Assembly: GCA_039908345.1 (NCBI GenBank)
Contig: JAMOBD010000017.1
Span: 1 to 46,022, forward strand
Length of the DNA stretch: 46,022 bases
Direction of reading: 5' to 3'
From: Magnetospirillum sp. WYHS-4
GTDB lineage: Bacteria; Pseudomonadota; Alphaproteobacteria; Rhodospirillales; GLO-3
Shown here: one piece after another, positions 19,367-27,155 of the stretch
Layout of the letters: every line of letters begins with the position of its first letter
Position numbering within the stretch: the stretch's first letter is position 1
Notes under the pieces: generated by a model
Databases searched by the model: none
Told to the model about the DNA's origin: nothing
What the model saw: only the letters and a program-made list of their open reading frames with translations
Position numbers and translations under genes: made by a program

Positions 19367-19556
19367 GGTGGGTCCCCGGAGCCATCATAGGCCTAGCGAA
19401 AAAAAAGGAAAGGGGCGGTGCAGGGCAGCAGGTATCCGAACTCAGGTTATTGACCCGGCAGCAAGAAGTTTCTACGCGGCATAGTGTGTCCGTTGGTCCT
19501 GGAAGTAGGTGCCGATTTGAGTTTGGCCTTGGTTCGGGCAGGAACGGCGGCGGCGA

Positions 19557-22049
19557 TCAGAATGTCGCCCTTTCGGGCCGTACCAGGGTGCGCAGCATGG
19601 CAAACGGCGAATCCGGTTTGTCGCGGACGATCCGGGCCGCCTTTCGCCCGCGCGGCGGGATAAACAGGGCCTTACCCGCGGCATTCGGCTTGGCCTTGAA
19701 GCCCAACGCGCGCAGCACGCCTTCCAGTTCCGCCGCCCCGCAGCCCAGCAGGTTGGCAAGGTCGGCCGGCGGGGAAAAGGGCGGCTTCAGGACCCAGAGG
19801 GCATCGCCCAGCCGTTCCAGGATGTCGAGCCTGAGCGCCAGGGGCCCCAGCACCCGGAAGCCCACCGCTTCCAGGAAGGCCTGGGGCAGGCCGGGGGGCT
19901 TGGGCACGGCGGTGCGCCCGGCAGGCGGCGGATGGAAAGGACCCTGACCTGCCGCGACGCTCCAGAGCAGGGCTCGGAGAGCGAGCGCATCCGGCTTCAG
20001 CAGCGCGGGCAGAAAGACGCTTTCCCGGCCGATGCGCACCCCCAGGGCGGCCAGGGCCTTGCGATCCGCCTTGGCAAGCCCGGCCACTTGGTCTTCCACC
20101 CGGCCGCGCGGAAAGGACCCCAGGGATTCCATGAGATGAAAGGCGATGCCCCGCGCCGGACCGGACAAATCGGCGGATTCCAGGGCGGCCAGGGGTGCCA
20201 GGCGGCGCCGGACCTGGGCCTCGACGAAGGCGGCCAAGCGGCGGCGAATCCGCTCCCGGTCGTCGCCCGCCAACAAGTCGAAGGCGGGGACGTCGACCTG
20301 AGGCTTCAGGTCCGTACCGCCGGGAACCAGCCGTCCCACCGTGGCGCCGCGCCATGCCAGCGACCGGTCGGTCTGGAGGGCGAAGGCCTCGTCGCCGTCG
20401 CTTTCCAGCAGATGGATGCGCCTTGCGGTCTCGGAGGCCAGGGCCTTGCGGGTGGCAGCCGAAACGGCGCGGGCCGCCGTTCCGGCATCCGGCCCCTCGG
20501 GGTGGAAGCGGAATCCGTCCATGCGGCCGACCGGAAGGCCTTCCACCAGAACCCAGCCTTCGGCGTCCACGGCGGCCAGAAGCTTCTTGTTCTCCTTAAG
20601 CCGGCTGACCAGGACGGCGGTGCGGCGGTCGACGAAGCGCTGGGTGAGCCGCTCATGCAGGGCGTCGGATAGACGATCCTCCATCTGGCGGGTGACGCCC
20701 TGCCAGTGGCCGGCGTCCTTCATCCAGTCGGCGCGGTGCGAGACGTAGGTCCAGGTGCGGATATGGGCGATGCGCTGCATCAGGGTCTCGATGTCGCCGT
20801 CGGTCCGGTCGATGCGGGCCACCTGGGCCGCCACCCAGTCGGTGGGCAGACGGGCCTCGGCGCCAGCCAGGAAGCCGAAGATGCGGGCCAGCAGGCGCGC
20901 ATGGGCTTCGGGCTGCACCTTGCCGAAGTCGGGGATGCGGGCTACATCCCACAGCAGGCGGACCCTGTCCGGCGCGGCGGCGGCGCGCCGCACCGCTTCG
21001 TCCCGCAGCAGGATCTTCAGCGCCAGTTCGTCGTCGGCCTCGCGGGCCCTGACCAGGCCCTGGGCGGGCGGCGGCTGGGTCAGGCTCTTCTGCAAGGCCT
21101 CGATCGAGCCGAAGCGCAGCCTCGGATTGCGCCAGAACAGGTAGCGCAGGGGCTCGAAGGCGTGGCCCTCGATGCGTTCGACCACCTCGGGGGCCAGGGG
21201 GCCGATCTCGGCCGTGGTGCCGAAGGTGCCGTCGTTCATGTGCCGTCCGGCGCGTCCGGCGATCTGGGCCAGTTCGGACGGCGTCAGGTCGCGGGCCAGG
21301 CGGCCGTCGAACTTGCGGGTGGCGGCGAAGGCCACGTGGTCGACATCCATGTTCAGGCCCATGCCGATGGCGTCGGTCGCCACCAGATAGTCCACCTCTC
21401 CGGCCTGGTACATGGCGACCTGGGCGTTGCGGGTGCGCGGGCTCAGCGCCCCCAGCACCACGGCGGTGCCGCCCCGCTGGCGGCGCACCAGTTCGGCGAT
21501 GGTGTAGACGTCGGTGGTGGAAAAGGCGACCACGGCGGAACGCGCCGGCAGGCGGGTGAGCTTGCGCTGGCCGGCATAGGACAGGGTCGACAGGCGCGGG
21601 CGGACGACGAACTCGGCATCGGGAACCAGCCGCCGGAGCAGGGGGCGGACAGTCTCGGCGCCCATGAACATGGTCTCCTGCAGGCCACGGGCGTGCAGAA
21701 GCCGTTCGGTGAAGACATGGCCGCGGTCGGGGTCGGCGCACATCTGGACTTCATCCACCGCCAGGAAGGCCACCGGCCGGTCGGCGGGCATGGCCTCGAC
21801 GGTGCAGAGGAAATAGCGCGGATGGGCGGGAACGATCTTTTCCTCGCCGGTAATCAGCGCCACCTGTCCGGAGCCCTTGATCTTGACCGCGCGTTCGTAG
21901 TTCTCGCGCGCCAGCAGGCGTAGCGGAAAGCCGATCATTCCCGAGGCATGCCCGAGCATGCGCTCCATGGCGAAGTGGGTCTTGCCGGTGTTGGTCGGCC
22001 CCAGCACCGCCGTGATGCGGGCGCGCTCGCGCGAGGTGTCGATCTGCAT
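19557..22049 (-). CDS. SUV3-like DExH helicase
   Basis: An 830-residue helicase resembling mitochondrial SUV3 and its alphaproteobacterial homologs. Walker A is VLGPTNTGKTHFAMERML, the DExH-type box is FLAVDEVQMCADPDRGH, and motif VI is ELAQIAGRAGRHMNDG. The C-terminal half is long and helical, ending in an Arg/Lys-rich tail, as in bacterial relatives. SUV3 unwinds RNA and DNA and serves the mitochondrial RNA degradosome; the bacterial role is less clear. The ATG has no strong ribosome site. It is separated by 190 bases from the fusion gene downstream. Confidence 0.88.
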   Translation of the reverse strand: MQIDTSRERARITAVLGPTNTGKTHFAMERMLGHASGMIGFPLRLLARENYERAVKIKGSGQVALITGEEKIVPAHPRYFLCTVEAMPADRPVAFLAVDEVQMCADPDRGHVFTERLLHARGLQETMFMGAETVRPLLRRLVPDAEFVVRPRLSTLSYAGQRKLTRLPARSAVVAFSTTDVYTIAELVRRQRGGTAVVLGALSPRTRNAQVAMYQAGEVDYLVATDAIGMGLNMDVDHVAFAATRKFDGRLARDLTPSELAQIAGRAGRHMNDGTFGTTAEIGPLAPEVVERIEGHAFEPLRYLFWRNPRLRFGSIEALQKSLTQPPPAQGLVRAREADDELALKILLRDEAVRRAAAAPDRVRLLWDVARIPDFGKVQPEAHARLLARIFGFLAGAEARLPTDWVAAQVARIDRTDGDIETLMQRIAHIRTWTYVSHRADWMKDAGHWQGVTRQMEDRLSDALHERLTQRFVDRRTAVLVSRLKENKKLLAAVDAEGWVLVEGLPVGRMDGFRFHPEGPDAGTAARAVSAATRKALASETARRIHLLESDGDEAFALQTDRSLAWRGATVGRLVPGGTDLKPQVDVPAFDLLAGDDRERIRRRLAAFVEAQVRRRLAPLAALESADLSGPARGIAFHLMESLGSFPRGRVEDQVAGLAKADRKALAALGVRIGRESVFLPALLKPDALALRALLWSVAAGQGPFHPPPAGRTAVPKPPGLPQAFLEAVGFRVLGPLALRLDILERLGDALWVLKPPFSPPADLANLLGCGAAELEGVLRALGFKAKPNAAGKALFIPPRGRKAARIVRDKPDSPFAMLRTLVRPERATF

Positions 22050-22109
22050 GGCCGGAGGATCGGCCGGGCCGACGGAGAAAGCAAGAGGTGGGAGACGCGG
22101 CTGGAGGCC

Positions 22110-22147
22110 CGAAAACGAGACCGGGCCCCCTGGGGAAGGGGGCCCGG
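22110..22147 (-). terminator. terminator after the porin gene
   Basis: Read on the minus strand, CCGGGCCCCC and GGGGGCCCGG form a 10-bp GC-rich stem (22121-22147) followed by TCTCGTTTTC. It lies 28 bases after the porin stop codon, the expected site for a highly expressed outer-membrane protein gene. Confidence 0.85.
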
Positions 22148-22174
22148 CGCAACCAGAGCAGTCGGTAGAAGGGA

Positions 22175-23356
22175 TTAGAAGGTCAGCAGGACGCCGGCCT
22201 GGACGCCGTAGCCGTCGTTCTCGTTGGCGGCGCCGCCGACTTCGTTTTCATAGTTGCCGCGGAAGACCGACGCGTTGAAGTCGACTCCGGGCCCGAGGTT
22301 GAAGTTGTAGCCGACCACCCATTCCGAATACTCGTCGTCACCCTTGGTGAGAATGGCACCCTGGGTCTGGCCCTTGGTGTAGGTCACGCCGAAGGTGTGA
22401 GGGCCCAGGGCATAGGTCAGGCCCAGGTCCCATTTCCAGCCGTCCATGGAAGTCGTCGTGGTGGCCGCGTTGTAACGGGTCGCGTTCTTGCTGAGCTGGC
22501 GTTCGTAACTGCCGCCCAGGGTCACATCCGCGTAGCTAAGGTTCAGGCCGCCGCCGACCCACTCGGTCTTGGCATCGATCACGTTGGTGGCCGCATCGAC
22601 GCCGCGCCGGGCGTAGTGGCCGTCCACGCCGACCTTCACGCCCATGATGGTCTCGTCGTAGGCCAGGGTGCCGGACCAGTAGGAACCGTTGAAAGCCGCG
22701 GCATTCTTGTTGATGGCCGCATTGTTGTTGGCGGCCGCATCCGGAACGTAGGTCAGACCGGCAGCCAAGCCCATCAACCGCGGCGTGATGTAATTGACAC
22801 GGTTGTACATGCTGCTGTCGTCGGCACCGGTGGCCCCCATGGCGCCGCGGGCGCTGTGGTTGGCCGGCAGGGCCAAATAGACCGTACCAACCCAGATGTC
22901 GCCCGTGTTCAAGCCGATGATGGAGGCGTTCGGCGCGCGGTGGCCCAGGTTCCAGGCGGGCCCCGAAGTGGTGCCCAGTTCGAGCCGGCCCAGCATCTCC
23001 GATTCCAAGTACATGAATGTTTCGTCGAAGGCCCGGTTGCCGTTGGTGCCGTTGTCTCCGTTGAAGCTGTCGGATTCGAACTCGACCCGCATGCCGACGG
23101 CGATGCCGTTGTCCAGCTTGGTCTCGCCCTTGACGTGGATTTCGGAGGCCGACTTCTGGTCGAAATTCTTGTAGTTGGTGAGGCTGGCCCGCTCGTAATC
23201 GTCGTCCTGATCGGCGTAGCCTACGACTTGGCCGAAGAAGCCGCCCAGCTGCAGCTTGATCTTCTCGGATGCGGCGGCCGGGGCGGCTGCCATGCCGAGG
23301 CCAGCCAAGGCGGTGGTGGCGAGGGCCGCGAGGCGGATGGTCTTCATGCTAGCCAT
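22175..23356 (-). CDS. general bacterial porin (16-strand type)
   Basis: A 393-residue outer-membrane porin. The signal peptide is MASMKTIRLAALATTALAGL continuing to a cleavage site near AAPAAASEK. The mature part starts IKLQLGGFFGQVVGYADQDD, has FMYLESEMLGRLELGTTSGP in the usual place, alternating aromatic strands, and the terminal aromatic residue Phe (QAGVLLTF) needed for outer-membrane insertion. AAGGAG precedes the ATG at 23356. It is monocistronic with its own terminator. Diffusion specificity is not predictable here. Confidence 0.92.
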   Translation of the reverse strand: MASMKTIRLAALATTALAGLGMAAAPAAASEKIKLQLGGFFGQVVGYADQDDDYERASLTNYKNFDQKSASEIHVKGETKLDNGIAVGMRVEFESDSFNGDNGTNGNRAFDETFMYLESEMLGRLELGTTSGPAWNLGHRAPNASIIGLNTGDIWVGTVYLALPANHSARGAMGATGADDSSMYNRVNYITPRLMGLAAGLTYVPDAAANNNAAINKNAAAFNGSYWSGTLAYDETIMGVKVGVDGHYARRGVDAATNVIDAKTEWVGGGLNLSYADVTLGGSYERQLSKNATRYNAATTTTSMDGWKWDLGLTYALGPHTFGVTYTKGQTQGAILTKGDDEYSEWVVGYNFNLGPGVDFNASVFRGNYENEVGGAANENDGYGVQAGVLLTF

Positions 23357-23662
23357 TGATTCGCTCTCCTTGTCGATCACGATGTTGGATCGACGATAGG
23401 TCTCGCCTTCTGCGGCCGCAACAGGATTTTGCAGCAAATTTGAGCTTGTGCTCCGCTGTAGAAAAAATAGGCAATCACATCAACGTCACTTGCCTAACCA
23501 TTGGGAATACCACATATCTTGGGGACCATGCCGTCCCGGATGGCCCCCTATTTATCCCCAGACGGGAGGGTCTAGGGCCTTTCCATGCCGACGATTTGGT
23601 GGGGGGGTGTGACATCTATGCTACAGGGAAAACCCCGTAGCCGGCCCCGAGGAGGCCCATCG
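23357..23662. other. 306-base intergenic region between porin and msrP
   Basis: It holds the divergent control regions of the porin and msrP genes. In the porin leader, GTCGATC (23372-23378) and GATCGAC (23388-23394) form a 7-bp inverted repeat that could be an mRNA hairpin or a binding site. The rest is comparatively AT-rich; I found no gene, RNA or insertion sequence in it and cannot assign promoters with confidence. Confidence 0.4.
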
Positions 23663-24595
<933 letters not shown>

Positions 24596-25180
24596 ATGCG
24601 CCCCTGGGACAAGCGCTTGGCCTTCGCCGCCTGCCTGCTGCCGCTTGCCTGGCTCGTCCTTCAGGCGGCGACCGGCGGCCTGGGGGCCAATCCCATCGAG
24701 ACCGGCACCCGCTTCCTGGGCGATTGGGCCCTGCGCTTCCTGCTGCTGACCCTGGCCGTCACGCCGCTTCGCCACCTGACGGGATGGACCGGATGGATGC
24801 GCTACCGGCGGATGCTGGGACTGTTCTGTTTCTTCTACGCCGGCCTGCACATGACCAGCTACGTGGCGCTGGACCAGTTTTTCGACTGGGCGGCCATCGG
24901 CCGGGATCTGGCGAAGCGCCGCTACATGACCATCGGCATGGCAACCCTGGCCCTGCTGCTGCCCCTGGCCGCCACCTCGACCGACGCCATGGTCCGCCGC
25001 TTGGGCGGGCCGCGCTGGAAGAAGCTGCACCGGCTGGTGTATCCGGCGGCGATCCTCGCGGTTCTCCACTTCACCCTGATGGTCAAGGGACCGCCCCTGG
25101 AGCCCGCCGCTTACGGCCTCGTCCTGGCCCTGTTGCTGGGCTGGCGGGCTTGGCGGCTTCGGAGACATTCGCCTTCGTGA
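24596..25180 (+). CDS. msrQ: MsrQ, haem-binding membrane subunit of the MsrPQ system
   Basis: A 194-residue inner-membrane protein that passes electrons from the quinone pool or a cytoplasmic reductase to MsrP. Several transmembrane helices are visible. Histidines that suit haem b binding lie in FFYAGLHMTSYVALD and KLHRLVYPAAILAVLHFTLM. ANPIETGTRFLGDWALRFLL and RRMLGLFCFFYAG are typical family stretches. It begins at the base after the msrP stop and is convergent with the small paralog gene at 25200-25643. Confidence 0.95.
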   Translation: MRPWDKRLAFAACLLPLAWLVLQAATGGLGANPIETGTRFLGDWALRFLLLTLAVTPLRHLTGWTGWMRYRRMLGLFCFFYAGLHMTSYVALDQFFDWAAIGRDLAKRRYMTIGMATLALLLPLAATSTDAMVRRLGGPRWKKLHRLVYPAAILAVLHFTLMVKGPPLEPAAYGLVLALLLGWRAWRLRRHSPS

Positions 25181-25199
25181 CCGGCCTTCCTTCGCGGGT

Positions 25200-25643
25200 T
25201 CAGGACGCCTTGGACGGCGTGGCGCTCTTGGCGGCATCCACCGCCGCGACCAGGCGGGCGCCCAGGCCCTGGACGTTGGCCAGGAATCCCCCGTCCACCG
25301 CCGCCTGACGCCCGGCCAGGGCCCGCAGGGCCGGCTGGTCGATGGATGCGCCCTTCGCCACCTTTTCCCGGTCGGCCGATTCCGATTTGGCCAGCGCGGC
25401 GGCAATGGCTCCCACCTTGGGGCCGATCAGGTCGCCGGCCGAAACGGCGTCCTGCTGGGCGGCGGCGGCATCGCTGCCGCCGGCCATCAGGGCCGCCATG
25501 TCGGTGTCCAGCCGGTTGCAAAGCTGCGACAGACCCGAGATGGCCGTCGACAGATCCGGCGATGGCCCGCCCGAGCGCAGGGAGGTGCTCAATTGCCCGA
25601 AACGCCCGACGTAGACGTTCAGCAAGTCCACGAACATGCCCAT
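25200..25643 (-). CDS. small helical protein, paralog of 26601-27092 (HopA1 cassette)
   Basis: A 147-residue, Ala-rich, all-helical protein with no signal peptide or membrane segment. It shares a clear pattern with the product of 26601-27092: LCNRLDTDMAAL aligns with TCARADTDMAAV, and ADREKVAKGASIDQPALRAL with DDQARIAKAGVLDQAGLRDK, followed by xQAxVDxxF and a terminal VAAxxAA. I do not recognise the family. GGGAGG precedes the ATG, and the gene starts 12 bases after the HopA1-like gene's stop, so it is last in a three-gene operon. A structural, chaperone or substrate role for the HopA1-like protein is possible but untested. Confidence 0.75.
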   Translation of the reverse strand: MGMFVDLLNVYVGRFGQLSTSLRSGGPSPDLSTAISGLSQLCNRLDTDMAALMAGGSDAAAAQQDAVSAGDLIGPKVGAIAAALAKSESADREKVAKGASIDQPALRALAGRQAAVDGGFLANVQGLGARLVAAVDAAKSATPSKAS

Positions 25644-25655
25644 CGCCTTGCCTCC

Positions 25656-26597
25656 CTACACAACCCCGACGTTGTAGAAACCGTTGAGCTGCCCGCGTAG
25701 GACCGCTCCGCCCCCCGGCGGCGGCACCTGCTGCCACGGATTGGCCGGATCGATGCCGAAGGCGGTAAGCGCCGCGTCCAGTTCGTTGGAAAAGGCGATG
25801 TTGGTCACCGGATGGGCGGCCGCCCGCGCCCTCAGATAAGCGGCCATGGCGATCTTCGAACGATATTTTCCGAAACTGCCGCCGCCCGCCGGCGGCTCGC
25901 CGCCTTCGAAGATTCCGGCCTGGACGCCGTTCCACATCAGCGGCTTGCGGTTCTGCAGCGCCAAGCCGGCGTCGGTCACGGCGTCCACGATGGCTTGGCG
26001 CAAGTTGGCATAGTTGCCATCGCGATGGAGGTAGACGACCACCGTGTCCAGCTTCCCCGCGTTTCCCGGCCCCAAAAACTTCATGGACCGCAGGTTCGCC
26101 TGGTTCAGGGTGAGCGGCAGCAAGGCCGCCACCGCGTCGGCGACGCTGGCCGGCCGGACATTGATCCCGACCCGCCAGTCGGTATTCACCACCCCGTGGC
26201 CCTGGCCGCGGAAGTGCATGTACCGGCTGGCGGACGAGGCCACGTCCGGCGGATCGAAGTCCAGATCCTCGACGGTATTGAAGGTGTCGGCCAAGGTGTC
26301 GCCGTCCGTGTTGACGAAGCCCACGTTGGTCTGGATCCTGAGATTGACCCCCGTGGCGGCCGTGCCGACGCGCACCATGGCGTTGCGCAAGGGGCCCAGG
26401 AAATGGATGCAGCACAGAAGCGTCCAGGGACTGTCGGCCAATGGCACCTTCCGGCCCGCCACCGGATTGTTGACATAGACCCGGTAGATTTCGTTGACGG
26501 CGGCATTGAAATCGGCCGCCAGGGCCAAGGTGCCGTTGGCGTCGCGCTGGTCCAGGATGGCCTTGGCACCCAATTTGAAGTCGTCGAGGTCGGGCAT
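25656..26597 (-). CDS. HopA1-like protein
   Basis: A 313-residue protein. The C-terminal two thirds follow the pattern of the HopA1 family: TDWRVGINVRPASVADAVA, DTVVVYLHRDGNYANLRQAI, a PL-x-G segment (KPLMWNGVQAGIFEGGEPPA) and the signature SFGKYRSKIAMAAYLRA, which corresponds to SFGxHRxxxxAxA in relatives. HopA1 was first a type III effector of Pseudomonas; homologs act as lyase or cyclase partners in class V lanthipeptide and thioamitide pathways, usually with a kinase. No kinase or precursor peptide is visible here. It lies between two paralogous helical proteins (gaps 3 and 12 bases), so the three probably work together. The family call rests on motif pattern only. Confidence 0.6.
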   Translation of the reverse strand: MPDLDDFKLGAKAILDQRDANGTLALAADFNAAVNEIYRVYVNNPVAGRKVPLADSPWTLLCCIHFLGPLRNAMVRVGTAATGVNLRIQTNVGFVNTDGDTLADTFNTVEDLDFDPPDVASSASRYMHFRGQGHGVVNTDWRVGINVRPASVADAVAALLPLTLNQANLRSMKFLGPGNAGKLDTVVVYLHRDGNYANLRQAIVDAVTDAGLALQNRKPLMWNGVQAGIFEGGEPPAGGGSFGKYRSKIAMAAYLRARAAAHPVTNIAFSNELDAALTAFGIDPANPWQQVPPPGGGAVLRGQLNGFYNVGVV

Positions 26598-26600
26598 GGC

Positions 26601-27092
26601 TCAGTAATCCTCGCCGCTGGAGGCATCGAGATCGTCGACATCCTGGGCCAGGGTGGTGCCCTTCTTTCCCCAGGCCGCCGCCTGCAGGGCGGCCACCATG
26701 GATTCCTGGAGACTCCAGACGCTGTCGGCGAAAGCCGCGTCGACCTTGGCCTGGGTGGCCGCCTTGTCCCGCAGGCCGGCCTGATCGAGCACGCCTGCCT
26801 TGGCGATGCGCGCCTGGTCGTCGGCTTGTGCCTCGTCCAGCAGGGCGGACAGGCTGCCGCCCTGGGCGAGACTCATCTCGGCCACGGCGTCGGCCTCGCT
26901 ATAGGCCGCGACGTCCTTGAGGCTTCCTTTGGAAACGGCCGCCATGTCCGTATCGGCGCGGGCGCAGGTGGCGCGCAGGTCCTTGATGGCGCCCTCGACG
27001 TCCTTCACGGAGTCCGAGGGCCGCAGGCCGGAGACGCTGGCCGACCGCCAAGTGGCGGCAGCGGTATCCATGAGTTCTGCGAATGCGGTCAC
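26601..27092 (-). CDS. small helical protein, first gene of the HopA1 cassette
   Basis: A 163-residue, Ala/Asp-rich helical protein starting at a GTG with AAGGGAAG upstream. It is a paralog of the 25200-25643 product, sharing CxRxDTDMAA near residue 45-55 and DQxxLRxxAxxQAxVDxxF in the second half. It ends in an acidic tail (DVDDLDASSGEDY) absent from the other copy. There is no signal peptide. The HopA1-like gene starts three bases after its stop. It lies 63 bases after polA on the same strand, so it may have its own promoter there or be read through. Function unknown. Confidence 0.75.
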   Translation of the reverse strand: MTAFAELMDTAAATWRSASVSGLRPSDSVKDVEGAIKDLRATCARADTDMAAVSKGSLKDVAAYSEADAVAEMSLAQGGSLSALLDEAQADDQARIAKAGVLDQAGLRDKAATQAKVDAAFADSVWSLQESMVAALQAAAWGKKGTTLAQDVDDLDASSGEDY

Positions 27093-27155
27093 ACCGGCTT
27101 CCCTTCACGTCGGTCGTTATTCGACAGACGCGGGAAGCCGCCAATTTGTGAAACG

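Noticed and set aside
20706..21923. 405-codon plus-strand open frame
   Set aside because: It is antisense to the SUV3-like helicase and has shadow composition.
25200..27092. Flanking small proteins as WXG100/ESX-type secreted proteins
   Set aside because: They are longer than 100 residues, lack a central WxG and no type VII genes are near.
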